Below are positions 1 to 12,604 of a DNA stretch of 64,000 nt, piece by piece. Both the position numbers and the translations under genes were made by a program. The stretch is from Axinella damicornis. Lineage: Eukaryota; Porifera; Demospongiae; Axinellida; Axinellidae. The stretch is taken from assembly GCA_963931865.1 (NCBI GenBank), contig OZ007506.1:11967301-12031300 (forward strand), read 5' to 3'. Numbering within the stretch: the first letter of the stretch is position 1; each line of letters begins with the position of its first letter. The notes beneath the pieces were generated by a model. It saw only the letters and a list, made by a program, of their open reading frames with translations, did no database searches and was not told the DNA's origin.

Positions 1-135
1 GTTCACTGGATGGTCACTTCTCACTGCTCTCCTTGCATTGCTCTGAGTATCTTGGCAGTTACTCCAATAAGTCTTGAGAGTGTGCTGAATTTAGTAGGAT
101 CCAGAATCGACTCAATGCGGGTACATGTATTGGTG
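1..135 (-). pseudogene. possible BEL/Pao-type retroelement pol fragment
   Basis: Read on the minus strand, this edge segment encodes a peptide containing LDPTKFSTLSRLIGVTAKIL followed by a stop. The pattern 'LDP.rFSSL.rLlrvTA.vlR' is what I know from the linker before the integrase in BEL/Pao-type polyproteins. Only about 35 residues are visible and the rest would lie outside the window. Family assignment is from pattern memory and is tentative. Confidence 0.35.
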
Positions 136-321
136 TAACCACTTCTTACAGCCAGAACACTCAATCCAATTTGTATTCGCTAGCTGTGGCATCCTACAAA
201 TGCAGTACACTGGGACTTCTTCTACTGACTTGATAGTCGATTCTGTGGCCCTTCTCAGCTTGCTGTATGGAAACATTGACATCTTCCTTCTATCAAAGCA
301 GTTCCACAGATGGTGACGCAT
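125..321 (-). pseudogene. PHD-finger fragment, truncated
   Basis: A 69-codon minus-strand frame carries a PHD-like zinc-binding core: CICRMP, then WIECSGCKKWLHQ, giving the C-x-C ... C-x2-C ... H pattern. The frame stops four residues later, so the distal cysteine pairs needed for a complete PHD finger are missing. A +1 frame continues directly into the BEL/Pao-like peptide at 1-135, so the two pieces may be one decayed element. I infer a transposon-associated remnant rather than a host gene. Confidence 0.4.
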
Positions 322-681
322 TTTCTCTTGGTTGAAGTGGTATACTGGCTCTCCAAAAGCCAGTACAGTAGCAATGCCACAGAAAAGAGGTCCCAGGCAT
401 ACCCCCCTGCCTGCATCTGAACATTCACGAATTGCAGTCAGATTGCTGGCAATTCTGTATGAAGACGTGCAGCAGTCTGTGCTTTCACGAGAGTATGATG
501 CAAAATAGTGTCAGTAGCCGTAGGCTGTGACATCAAGCATGCCAATACACTCGCTATTACAATCCAGGCTACTTGTAGCTATCCACCATAGTGTACATGA
601 AGTGGTCTAGCTCTATCAAGCGCACAAGACAATAAGCACCAGGCGGAAATCGCTCGCGATGCAGGTCGGAACATTATTTTT

Positions 682-752
682 ACAGGGGGGCCAAAATTTT
701 CAGGAAAAAATGATCGCCCGGACCAATATTCCGGAAATTTTGGTCCCCCCAG
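682..752. repeat. short imperfect inverted repeat (MITE-like)
   Basis: GGGGGGCCAAAATTTTC at 685-701 is answered by GGAAATTTTGGTCCCCCC at 733-750, with related 'gaccaat..ccgg' words around it. It looks like the terminal part of a small hairpin element. Apart from this and the tRNA-like repeat at 965-1055, I see no gene between 322 and 1833. Confidence 0.4.
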
Positions 753-964
753 ACCAATTTTTCACCGGACCAAATTTCCGTGACATCCCAACAAGCATGT
801 GTTTAGTCAGTGACAACTGATCAGTGTCAACATGTTCTGCTTAATTCCAGAGCAGTCTTAGCTTGGTTGATAATACGAGTTGCAGAAGCTCTATGGCCAG
901 AGCGTGACCTCTTCTTCCTGGCAAGTAGTGTATGTGCCGCAACTGTTCCATCGGCATCTGTCAT

Positions 965-1055
965 GATGTGTGATGGGCTTTGATTAGAGCATTCAGAAAT
1001 CGGTACTTGAAAGACAATCCATAGGTCGCTGGTTCGAATCCAGCTCGAAGGACCA
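965..1055 (+). repeat. tRNA-derived SINE head
   Basis: The stretch contains a near-consensus RNA polymerase III B box, GGTTCGAATCC, inside a T-arm-like hairpin (GCTGG..CCAGC), preceded by an A-box-like TTAGAGCATTCAG. The acceptor-stem ends do not pair well, so it is not a functional tRNA gene. Read backwards it gives the familiar spurious peptide RAGFEPATYGL, a hallmark of tRNA-derived repeats mis-annotated as protein. Confidence 0.55.
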
Positions 1056-1833
1056 TGTAAATAATACCTTGCTCTCCATCTGATTTGGGAACAGCCCAGC
1101 TACACTGCCCACAGGATTCGCTGTATAGTAGAGACATGAAACACTGCATGTCAAATCGAGCATGTGCACTGAACCACGCGATACAATAGCTGGATGTATC
1201 TAGCTGGCATGAGACTTTCATCTTGTGATGTTACGTCTAGCAACGTCCTTGGGACTTAAGTTCTGCGTGAGCTGAAAGGGTGGGACAGGGGGGAAGTAGG
1301 CACGTGGGTGCACCTGAAGTGTGCAGACAGCATGGCTGTGTCTGGGAAATGGCCTTGAACAGCCCTTGGTTGGAGCTCGGTGTCCACTTCTCTCCTCCCT
1401 TGCACTAATGGGCTGAGAAAACAGTCATCCCACCTTGTAGATCCTCCAATTGGTGGTAGTGAAGCTTCCACAGTCTAGACAGGCGGTGGTCAGCCGAGAC
1501 CTGTAATGCCCCTTGATGGTGGGTGTGGTTAGAGTCACAAACATGTGGAGGATGGCTGCATGGTCATGTGCTTGAAGCTTGGGAGCTTAAAACCGGGAAA
1601 TATGGCACATCCATAGCCTAGCCTAAAAGAGATCTCCCGTGAAACATAATGAGGTATTGATGTTCTTACTGATATATACCCGCATCAGGAGGAGGCCACT
1701 CACTCTGTGATTATTAGTAGGTGAAATGGGAAATGGCAGGCAAAATGAGTGTATGCGAAGTGGCACCAATCCTTTTTTATCATTGAAATAGACCTCTGTA
1801 TTGTGATGTGTGTGATCTCTCCCTTTGGTGCAG

Positions 1834-3916
1834 AATCCTATCTTGCAGCATGGTTGGAAGACTGGTGCTATCATACCGGAGTTAGAGGTCAGTTTAATTA
1901 AGGCTAGTGCGCTACATCAAGGTTTGAAATTGCAACAAGGAAACAGATTGCTGAATATTTATCCCCAATGAAGCATTTTATGCAAGAAGTATTACATTAC
2001 CTATCCAATTGCCGTTGTGCACTCAAACTGATAAAACAGCGAGGCATTGGAATGTTTTGATTCGTGTGGTAGCTCTCGGGAGAGTTTCAGCTGCTCTGTC
2101 CTCCAGTAAAATTTGTTTTTTGGCCTAGAGTTAAAGCTATTCAATCATCGGCCTACGACTGGGTAACGAGGCTATTCTCATGTCTGAAAATACCGGAAGG
2201 GACAGACCTGTCCCCATACTGGTGAAACGGTTGCTTGTGGTTTGGATCTATGGTGAATCTGTGCGCTGTTCTTTGCTGCAGAAGGAGATCCAGAGAGCAA
2301 ACACTCCCCAGTTCAAGAGGAAGTTGGCTGAGCTGCTGGCACTGGAGGGACTGCTGTATATGTGGCAGAGGACCAGGGTACAGTATCCGTCCTTGAGATT
2401 GTACTGCACCATTTCGTGGCTACTCGTTGCATGAAGTGTTTCTTGAGGATAATTGGGCGAGCATGAGCGAGCCCCACACTAGTCGTAGTCTCGCGCGCGG
2501 CGCTATATGGCGCTGTACTTCGTATAATTATGTACCGTTGTCGATCTGTCTCCCATACCGTAAATCCGGCGCGTGCAATATAACGTACGCATTCATTTCC
2601 GGACGTCGTACCGTAATTCTCCGCCGTGCACGAGAGTCTGGCACCGAGACTATGGCGACGACAAAGACACAGTGACCTACCTACCTCTGTACCTCCCCAG
2701 TGGCGACAGCAAAGACAAACACCTCTGTAGCTACGTGTACGTGTCCTGCAGAGCACATGGTGCTGGACCAGTGTCACCTAGTGCAGCATGCATAGCTATA
2801 GCTAGGTTTTGTGTTTAATTGCCACATCCATATCGCCGCTAGACTGCTTCAGCTAGCCTCACTCCGTGTTGTGCATATGCGACAGTGTACTTTTGGTGTG
2901 ATATTCTGGGACCTGAGCTGTTCTCATGTAGCTAGTCACATTCTGATGACAGTCATAGTCTTGTACACGGTAGCTACAACCGTTGGCACTCGCTCACGCT
3001 CGCCCCACAATGTCACACATTCAGTTAGATGTACATGCATACGTATGGTTTCATACAGGATTTTTTGAATGGGGGTGGAGACTTTTATGGGATAGTATCA
3101 TGCACATTTCAGACAGCTATCTTAAGCGTATTCAAGATCTATTCACCTGCTGTTTGGTCATACATGTACATAAACCAAACCTAATAAGAAGTTAACGGGA
3201 GGCCATAGAAGGTGAAAGTAATATCTGAGTCCATTAATTTTATGCAAAATCAGTGGCTGACCCATTACCTAGTCTATAAAACATCATCAGTGTAGTGCTG
3301 AATCCCACCCACTCGCCCTTCCCCAAGGACATTGCAGGAAGTGACATCAGGACATAAATCTCTTGTGGTGCAGAATTGTGTTTACATCAGGGAGATAATG
3401 TACCAGCAGTGTTCCCATCATTTCATAATGTTTATGATCACTCTCAATTGACTTCTGATGTACATCAATTGTGTTCCCTGACCTACTCAGGATGGCAGTG
3501 ATCCCGAGCAGGCCACACTCTACAAGAATTGGAAGGAGGAAAGATCCAATGCAAGGTATGTACTGAAGATCAAATTCTACTGATGGGAAACAGTATAATA
3601 GATGTCATGTATGTGTCATATTCAGTCAGTCATATTCGTATTCAGTCTCCTGACTTCAGTTTTACTATTTCCTCCACGCTCATACGCAACCTACAGATGC
3701 TATCTGAAGGATGTGCACAACCCTCGCTTTGGCAGTGTGTTCCGCACAGAAAAGATCCCCACCTACTTCAGTCGAAGGCTGGCAACATTCTCAAACCTGT
3801 ACATGTCCTCCCTAGACAACCTCATGAACTATTCTCTGAACCATATCTTCATCCCAAGAAGAGCCTCCCTTCCTCATGAACTGGACTTGAATTTTGACGC
3901 AGTTGATCCTTATTGA
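1834..3916 (+). CDS. NT5DC: 5'-nucleotidase domain-containing protein (NT5DC2/3-like), C-terminal four exons
   Basis: Four exons match the C-terminal part of the NT5DC2/NT5DC3 group of HAD-superfamily cytosolic-nucleotidase-like proteins. They are 1834-1887 (contains HGWKTGAIIPELE), 2282-2377 (EIQRANTPQFKRKLAELLAL), 3491-3555 (acidic linker) and 3697-3916 (NPRFGSVFRT..PTYFSRRL..NLYMSSL..LMNY..IFIPRRASLPHE, then stop). All junctions use AG/GT sites (donors GTCAGT, GTACAG, GTATGT) and phases 0, 0 and 2 agree. The family signature 'HGW(R/K)T.AIIPELE' and the closing 'YF.RRL..F..LY..SL..L.NY...F.PRR' are clear. The catalytic HAD motifs lie upstream and are not in the window; I found no further exon in 1-1833. 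The first exon could instead begin at 1849. The enzymatic activity of this family is poorly defined. Confidence 0.85.
2735..3025 (+). repeat. dispersed repeat, family R1 copy 1
   Basis: This intronic stretch shares ordered words with 40850-41095, 41765-42470 and 62455-62620. They include 'ctgcagagcacatggtgctggaccag', 'gtgtactttt.gtgt.atattctg..cctga', 'gtcacattctgatgacagtcat' and 'cactcgctcacgctcgcccc'. The copies are in the same orientation but diverged. No coding potential is evident. Confidence 0.55.
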
Positions 3917-5140
3917 AACCCATTGATCACCGGGCAATCTAGTAGTCCAAACCAAATGAGCTATTGATAGTTACACAACTAGATGTTCAGGTATACCCAT
4001 AACTTATTCTATTTCTAGACTGGTATATACATGCTACACAGTTGGCACTACTTCACTGAAGACTTTTATAGATACAATTTTGTACGTCTTTTTGCTCACA
4101 ATATTTAGTACAATGACACTTGCATTTTAGTCCTCTGTTTGCATGGGATAGTGTGTCTGTGGGGGTTGAAGTCGATACAGTAGGGTTCAATCCAAACCAC
4201 ATTAATATTACACAGTGCAATAGTTTGTGTAACTAAAGTCACTCCATGAATCCTGAAAATAAACGTACAGTGCATGCAGTACTTTTTCAGTGCTACAGAG
4301 TATACGCGCATCAAGATAGTAAATCATGGCACTGAAGCATTGCACCCGTACCCGTGAGGGGTATATAGCCTGATGAGTAGGAGGGTGCGGTGGTGGCTGT
4401 GCAGGTTTCCTGTTTGTGATTGCAAGGGGTGGTATAGAGTCAGCTCCTCTTCTTCTACCTCTTCGATCATCCATGAGTACGTAGATTACTGAATGATCCA
4501 GCTCTTGAGGATACAAAAATGTATGCATGTTGCATAGTAAAAATGGAAAGTATGACCTTGTGTGCATGAGGTCCCCTTGTGAAGGACTGCATGACTGCCC
4601 TCATGCATGTAGCTTGTGTATACGGCTTTTCAAACATTCTTTCATGGTCTTCCCTCCCCATGCAGTTCACCCTTGTGATATCCCAAACAGCTGACGTAAT
4701 TGGGAGTGGAGAGGTCTGAGCCTTCTGACCCTCCACAGGCACTCCTAGAACTGGCACCAGTTCTTCTCTGCATGCCTAATCATGCCTAATTGCCCCATAT
4801 TATTATGGAAGACAATGATGAGTACAGTCAAAATCAACACTCATGCAACTTACATGACATTGTAGCTACCAATTCAATTCGCCTCATGCTGTAGCTACAT
4901 AGGCTGTTAGCTGTCAAGTAAAATACTGGTAGAACCCTTGCTAGTTGAACTCTTTTCATACCAGTAAGATGGAAGGTATGGCCATTATGATAACAGTCCA
5001 TGACATAATCATATTCACTATTAAAATTAATGGGATGTCTTTGAAGGCGCGCTTATGGATAACAAGTCACCTTTCCGGGCGGTAACTGCTGTATAGTGTG
5101 TACACCTGAACATTCCTCCTGCGGAGGCAGTAGTGCCAGT
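3917..5140. other. intergenic interval with two possible minus-strand exons
   Basis: Between the NT5DC stop and the receptor start I recognise no gene. Two minus-strand stretches look faintly exon-like. One is about 4670-4752, open for LGVPVEGQKAQTSPLPITSA, bounded by CAG and GGTGAA. The other is about 4375-4490, open for MDDRRGRRRGADSIPPLAIT followed by a proline-rich tail. Neither matches a family I know and their phases cannot be tied to a start or stop with confidence. Confidence 0.25.
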
Positions 5141-5816
5141 ATGTCTGGAAACGGGAGCGCAGAGGACAATGCCGGCGAATGCTTCCCCCTATTCACCTCA
5201 GACACGAAATGTGTAAGTTGAATTTTACTGCATGGGCAGCCACGCCCTAAAACTCCGCGGTCAGCTGTACACAATCGGTAGCTATCTGACGGTTGCAGGG
5301 TACTATATTATCTGAATTCTGTTTACCCTAGTAGGCTAGTACATATTGTCCAGGCCATGTAATTCTAGTACAAGACCAACTGTGCAGGACCATTTGCGTT
5401 GCAGTGTGTGGATGAAACATTGGGGTGTCACTCCCACAGACGCCATAGCACATGCATAACATTATCTGAATTCTGTTTACCCTAGTAGGCTAGTACATTG
5501 TCCAGGCCATGTAATTTCTAGTACAAGACCAACTGTGCAGGACCATTAAATTTTGTGTTGTGTGTGGATGAAACATTTGGGTGTCACTCCCACAGAGCCA
5601 TAGCCACAGCTGTGACTGGGGTCAACAAGTTTTGACTGCTATTTGCTCCTTGACCATATGCATGAAGGCTTTTGCAATTGACCGTCATGTTGATGGCATC
5701 TATTAGCTATTGAAATTACATGCAGTGAGGGCTGTCCAATGGTTTACAACTTGTGGTGATTAGACGCTATAAATAATTGATGACTTGTCTAGTAGCGTGT
5801 GACGCCGTGTGTGTGT

Positions 5817-5847
<31 letters not shown>

Positions 5848-8800
5848 GGGGGGGGGGGAATTCTGTCTGCATGCCGTCCACTTCACAACCAAGTATCCAT
5901 AATTATGCTAGAGACAAAGCATGCTGCTAGAATGATGCTAGCTACATCCACTTCAATAATATTTGGTTACATGCTGCATGCATGCTTCATCTGCAGGATA
6001 TCATTCTGGGATTTCGAAGAGCAATAGGTATTCTTTCAATGGCTTGCTGGTGAGTGCACTCTTAGTACATGCAGGTGGCTACTATTCTGTCCAGGTTGAC
6101 AGCAGGTTGCATGTCAGGTGGAAATGCTGCTTATACCCACCTTGCCGAAGTAGCTACGATGACTTTAAAGTATGGGTGGGGGGTAGGGTAAGATGAGGGA
6201 GGAGACCGGGAGAGTGGAAGAAGACAGAGAATATATCGTTACTCTGACTACTGTGCATACATGGTGTTGTCTATTACATACTAATCTTATTATCATCACA
6301 TTGTGTGGTATTACGCAATTTACAAATAGCTACATCAAAATGCACACAACATGTTAGTGATATCAGATTCCACGGGTTTTATACTCTGCTCATGATCTCA
6401 TTCATTTTTTTGCTTTGTTAGTGTATTCATCATATTTGTGATAGTGCTGTTCAAGAAGTACAAGTTCCTCGCTCAGGTAAAGAATGTCATTAGTCCAATT
6501 ATCAAAATGATAACAGTTCACCCAAGCTATAGCTTGCATAGACATTAAGTTCTTGGTAACCTTTTGGTTGTTAATCAACTCCTGCAGCGTTTGATCATGT
6601 ACCTCAGTATAGCGGCATTCTTTCAAGCAATTGGATATGTCATGGTAAGCAATAATTGCTGCATGCATGCAAAAGAATTGGTAACGTATCAACATAGGGT
6701 GACCTAATATTTAGTTTATGGCTAAATGCTTCATGCCACGTACGATATAATACAGAACATGCTACAGCAACATTGTATGATAATGGCTGGAGTATAAAGC
6801 TGATGTAACATGCTGGGCTATGACACCTTTCAGTTTGAAGCCAGCCGCAAAGTAGCTAGAGCTATTACTTTTGTGGGGACTGATTTTTTTCAGGTGGTAT
6901 AATAAAGTGCATGGCATAGCCTATGACTATTGATTTTGTACAACAGCAGTGACTTGGCAGCATGCGTTATACTTTCTGGCTAGTGAAGAAGCTAATATAT
7001 GCATGACAATGTTAACAAAAGAGACTCAGTACCGTTGATATGATGGCTGCATGCTGTGGTGCTAACATTATAATCCTATACATGCATAATTATGCACACC
7101 CTGTGTGCACACACAGGGCGACTACCATATAGCGTACAGAGCCGCTCGCGGCCATCTGGTGGAGCTGTGTAGGTTCCAAGGCTACTGGGTCCTCTTCTTC
7201 GGTTAGTTTTGCCATCAATATAAGCTTTGGTATGCTACACGTTGCCAATTACATCATCATACATTGACATAATTTATCATACTGCATAGGTGATTTTACA
7301 CAGAGTGGCTGCTATACCATAATAATTGTTTGAGAATTGTAGAGCTATACCTAGCTGTATTGTAATACTGTTACATGTAATAGATGTTACACTCCTCCCC
7401 CTCCAGACTGGCTCTCATTCCTCTGGGTGTGCTGCATCACATTTAATATCTTCTGTAATGCTGTGTTCCAGAAGAGAACTGAGAAGTTTGAAAAGTATGT
7501 CGTGTAGCATAAATTCAGATTTTGGCATTTATGAATAGATGTTTGTAGATAATGATTTAGCAAATTAGCAAGCTATGGTAGAAGCAGATAGTGTATGCTT
7601 GATCTTGGGGTCCTATCACTGCCATTTTTAGCTGTAATACTTGTTATGCAAGTGTGCGTGGCATAGCCGAGTGCTGTTTGGCCCAGATACGTATGAGTGC
7701 TGTCACCTATTGCCATATGCTGGAATGTTCAAGTAGCTGCTTGCATGCTTTGTGTAAGTGAAATGCAATCAGTGTGGTCTTGTACGTCGTACACTTGATA
7801 GTGAGCTGTTTAGTAGTGTTTACCCAATCAGCATGCTTTCAAAGAGCATGCTATTGCAGGTTTATTACCCCGCGCGCGCATGCGCGAAGCGGGGTTAAGC
7901 AATCGGTTTTGTCTGTCAGTCAGTCTGTCAGTCTGTCAGTCTGTGACTCGAGAAAAATTGAAATCTCGCCACATAGACCCTCATAAACCATCGAAATGGA
8001 GTCAAACAATAGCAAATAGCAAAAAAACTGCTCTATGTGTACCTGACTGAAGTCAAGTCGCTCCGTTTCGCTGTATTTCGGCTATATCCTACTTTTCATA
8101 ACTATTCATAACATTGGCTCCACCTCTTCGTGACCTCAGAGTCCCATCAAGAACAGGACACACAGTGCATTTGGAAACTTCATGCTTCAAGATGACCGCT
8201 AGGAAACAGTGTTTTCTCACGATCTATGTGCTTCACAGGCATCGTGGCTATTGTTTCGGCTGTTTTTTCCAGCTATTTCCTATTATTCGTAACATTTGGC
8301 TCCACCTCTCCAGTATATACGGTAAGCGGTCACTCCCACACCTTGGATATGGCCATACACGAACACAGTATACGCGATAGCCGCCCTGTTCGATGCGCAT
8401 AGCGCACACAGTCGGCAAACGTCGATTGTATATAGCTGCATGCACTGCATGCATCCTGGCCTGTAGACGTTCATGACAGCGCGGGGTATGTGTTCTATGA
8501 ACACCTCTAGTTTTGAACAAGCAAACTTCATTACGTTACATAGGTTGCTTATGTGGTGTATAATCCAGCTATATACCTCCTTCACATTGTCCATGAAGGT
8601 TTTATTTCATTGTGGACCTTGTCTTGCCTGTGATAATCTGCTGCATCCCCTTCATTGGACTCTCATATGGGCCAGCTGGACTGTGGTGGTGAGCTATAAA
8701 TACTCTCCAACACGATGTAGAGACTAAACAGTATACTATGCGAAATTCACATTAAGTTTGGATATCACAGACTGCATGTGGCAAACCATAGTGTTATAGT

Positions 8801-11664
8801 TTCCAGGCTATTCATGATCGTTTGCAGTATGGTAAAAATGTGTTTTCATCCTGCAATTGATGAAAGCCGGAAGCTAAGTCTAGAATGAAGTTAATCTCAA
8901 TACTACAGAAATGTACATGATTTGAAGACGTTTTAGCTTGAAACAACACAAAACAATGATAAAACGTTGTGCGGGTTCAATCACTGATCGTGCGCACATG
9001 AGATATTATAAAATTATATATGATAATTGCATATTGCATCAGATCTATTATAATGTGCTATCCTCTACTTGTAACCAATTACATAATTATGCCAAATCAA
9101 TTGCAGTATTGACTCTGCACAAATTCCTGCAGAAACGCATGACAAGGGTAGCTAACCAATCCCCATCCCTGCATGTGATACTGAAAGCAATCCATGCTGG
9201 GAATGGTTGCAATTGCATTGGTATATATCTAGCTGTAGTTGAAAGTCCAACATTTTCCCAGCATGCTCTGTAAAGTCAGACCAGTTTGTGTGAATAAGGG
9301 GTGGGTGGTTGATGCATGGGGTCACTTGATATGTACTGTACAGTATTGGTAATCGTTTTTGCTCTCCTGGCCTACACAGTTGGATCAGCTCAATCCGAGA
9401 TGGGGCTCCCTATTCCACTGGACTGGCATTTACATTTGTTCTGTGAGAGAAATTAACTACCAATATTTACATTGACCATCACCATGCATAGCATCAGTGA
9501 TTGTGCATTCATTGCCAACTATAGATTTATTCTTTCCACATGCCACTACAGAATTACTTATCTCACCTCAGATTCTATGGACCTTTCTGGCTGCTATGCA
9601 TTATATTGATAGTAGCCCTCACAACGGTCTTCTGCATCATTCACAGACGTGTAAGTACCCTTCCTGTGATAAATGTTACAGTATGACTAGGAGCACATTA
9701 AGTTGTGTAAGACGCACACAAATATATACATTCCAATAGCCAAGGGCTAGTACAAAGGAACTGGCATGACATGACATATAGTAAAACCATAGCGGTGTTT
9801 GTGAGCACCATATAAGGACAATACAGAATCCAGTATTCCAATGTACTGCCTGACTAAAGGTGTGTTGCAATTGACTGCAATGAGTATACTCAAGCACAGA
9901 ATTAAGCAGACTGTTCCCCAAAGGCCAGACCATAATATTATGCAGTCAGACACACAAAGCAAACTAACTTTGTAGCTGCAATTGCAATATCATTACACTG
10001 AGAAGTTGATCTAGTGCCCTCTACTGAGAATCCATTTGACATGTGTTGTATTTGTTGGACAATGTTGGCAGACCACAAAGTACCAGGGCAAGTACGACCC
10101 CACTGTTGAGGCACAAAAGGTGAGTGGCATGGTCTAGAGATTAGATCCACAATCCTGTGGTATCATAGTAGCACATGCAGGGTAGCCTTGTTCCCAGGCT
10201 CCTCACCAGCTTTTGTACAGGGTGCAATAGACAGCTGGGGACAAGCCTGGGAACGAGGCAAGCACAGGGAGTAGCAGAAGTATAATTGGAAATACAAGCG
10301 ATGTCATTTTGGTGTGTGCATGACCATGTAAGAGAAAGTGATGATTTCTCACCACTTAGAAACTCTGGCAAGAACAGATCAAACCTCTAATGCTGTTTCC
10401 ATGGATATACATCTTCATTCTCATCTTTCCCTCAATGAACAGGTGATTGCATAATCGATGTTTCCTAAGGAATTTTCAGACAGCTAATAAATAGCACTGC
10501 AGAAAGTATTAAACCACAAGGATGAAAAATCATGTCTATTCCCTCCCAGACTCAGATATGCATTTGGTTACGAATCTCCGGACTCAGCTGCCAACTTCTT
10601 TTTCTGGTTCATGCACTCCATTACCCTCACTCTGCATGGTATGTAATGTAATGTTTGTGCAGTTCACATACGAATTATATATGTTTAACATGTTGAATGT
10701 TCACAGCAAGGTCTCAAGTTTCATTCATGAGTATATATTGATAGCTGGCATTGTACTCAGAATCACCAGCAATCAATGAAATGGATGTCAGAAGGGTAGT
10801 CTCGTTCCCAAACCGTTTATACAGCGCGTGTATTGCTCCTAGTGCGTGTATCGCTTCTAGTATTGTTCCTTGGTTGGGTCTGGGACCAAGACTAATAGAA
10901 GGGAGGCTATTCCTGGCTGCCAATAGCTCCCTGTATTCTTCGAACCAGGACAGATTTTCTCTTAGTTCAATGTATGTCTGCAGTAACAAAGGAGGCACTC
11001 GAAGATTGCCACAACAGGTATAGCCCTTGAGAGCCAGTCAAAGAAATGCCTGCCGACAGCCACAAATCCAGCACCTTGCACTAGTTTGAGCAACAGCAGT
11101 TTGAGGATTTACTGAGTCAAATACCAGTCACCGAACCTGAGTCACAGCAGGTGGATCTCTGGTCTTATTTTCTTACTTCATATGAATGTTTGTTACCTGT
11201 CAATGCAGTGACTCCACTGAACAAGGTTGCATTGATGTCTTATTAATTAAGAGGATTTAACACTCACTTCAATTTACTCCACATGCAAATCTAAAACATG
11301 CAAATGGACATAATTTGTATAAACTTTCCAGATTGTGTACAGCTCGTGTCAAAGTAGTGCAATACATTAGCTTTGCCTTGAGCTGTAGCACCACTACTAA
11401 AATTACTTTTCTTTTGATCAGGTACAGTGTATGCTCTGGTGTTTGCTTGCGACAAACAGACCTTGTCTCGGCTGAAATGGAAGCACTTTAAGGTAACAGC
11501 TGATCAATGTCATTGTCTGAGCATGTGTAATTACGTTGACATTTCCGTACTCAATAAGTGAGTTCTATTGATATTTTGTGCCATACGTTGACACAATACT
11601 TGTCTGTTGAGCTGAAGGTGAAGGGTGAAGGGCTGGTTAAGACTTAAGGGGTGGGTGGGTGGGT

Positions 11665-11705
<41 letters not shown>

Positions 11706-12604
11706 TGCATGAACTTCCATTGCCATGCAGGATGATTCACATTACAATCCTGGTTCTCATTAAAATGCATTCACACAATCATGTATGTTGTACATACCCA
11801 CCAAATGAATGTGCAAGCAGTGTGCACAAGTATGTTTTTTCATGCACACTTAATTAACTCTCATCACCAACACACACTACTGGCATGCATGCAGGCGGCT
11901 CTAGCGCACTGGCAGAAGAAGGGAGTAGTGCAGGAATACCCGGTCAATACCATAGAATTAACAGGAGGTACGTGAAATATTCACCCACACCATATCAATA
12001 CATTCATTGCTAATATTTCTTACGGTATATGCCACATGACAAATTAATGGGATAATGACTAATGCTGGTGTATGGTAGCCTCGTTACCAGGCCATTCCCA
12101 CCACCAATATTTGATCGCTTGCAGTACGTAATTGACTACAGTGACACAAAGGCAATACACTGGCATGACTGTTCGTTTCTTATGTTAACGTTAAATGTAC
12201 CCCTGTATGTAAGTGTACCCATGCCCCATGTACAGGAATCAGGACACAAACAAGGAATTAAGAGTACAAAACTGACTACCTGAAATAGCTCCAAACAGTC
12301 ACTACAGAATCTGATATGTAACATGTGTGAAGATCAAAAAAGATAATCAATATCAGTTTCTGCACAACTGAAGTTAAACAACAATAAATGCAATAACATC
12401 CAGCCAGTACATCTTAGGCATGTCAAGTAGCTACGTATTTCAACTGGCACAAAGGCTACCTACTAAAATTAACGGTATATATTTATGACAATAATACAGT
12501 GCGACATGCATTGATCATCGGCCTACTCTTTGTATGATCATTTCACAGATGAACTACAACTGGATGACAGAAGTGGAGAGTATAAGAAAATGGAGGATCA
12601 GTAG
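5141..12604 (+). CDS. seven-transmembrane G-protein-coupled receptor, cAMP-receptor-like type
   Basis: Fifteen exons join in phase to about 353 aa: 5141-5212, 5997-6049, 6422-6476, 6588-6644, 7117-7201, 7407-7494, 8599-8688, 9380-9442, 9572-9650, 10072-10119, 10360-10442, 10550-10638, 11422-11492, 11895-11967, 12549-12604. Every junction has GT/AG sites. A short extracellular N terminus without signal peptide precedes seven hydrophobic helices at roughly residues 33-52, 61-79, 101-122, 138-158, 189-212, 238-256 and 270-297. Cys97 (LVELCRF) just before TM3 and Cys167 in LWCWI after TM4 form the canonical GPCR disulfide pair. The 'LW.CWI' loop, the basic ICL1 (FKKYKFLAQR) and 'SFLW' in TM3 resemble Dictyostelium-type cAMP receptors and GPR157/class-B-like receptors more than rhodopsin-type ones. 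The tail is short, hydrophilic and ends in EYKKMEDQ. Ligand unknown. A different class assignment is possible; the 7TM call is solid. Confidence 0.8.
5307..5600 (+). repeat. tandem duplication, about 150 bp x 2, in receptor intron 1
   Basis: The segment beginning ATTATCTGAATTCTGTTTAC at 5307 recurs from 5461. The two copies are near-identical through the 'tgtccaggccatgtaat' and 'gtgtcactcccacaga' words, with small indels and a few substitutions. The high similarity implies a recent event. Confidence 0.8.
5806..5858 (+). repeat. (GT)n(G)n simple repeat
   Basis: A GT dinucleotide run passes directly into an uninterrupted G run of more than 25 bases. It could adopt a G-quadruplex and is a likely place for assembly error. 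It lies in receptor intron 1. Confidence 0.9.
10183..10260. repeat. hairpin MITE, 'CCTNGTTCCCAGGC' family, copy
   Basis: The left end TAGCCTTGTTCCCAGGCT and right end AGCCTGGGAACGAGGCA are inverted copies about 78 bp apart. The same termini recur at 17513-17579, 18556-18657, 37133-37174, 56221-56254 and 61562-61645. This copy lies in an intron of the receptor gene. Confidence 0.75.
11655..11703 (+). repeat. poly-G tract
   Basis: GGGTGGGTGGGTGGG runs into roughly 38 consecutive G. It is located in a receptor intron between the exons ending at 11492 and starting at 11895, and its exact length is doubtful in any assembly. Confidence 0.9.

Noticed and set aside
961..1221. 86-codon minus-strand frame containing RAGFEPATYGL
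   Set aside because: Known artefact of reading a tRNA-derived repeat backwards.
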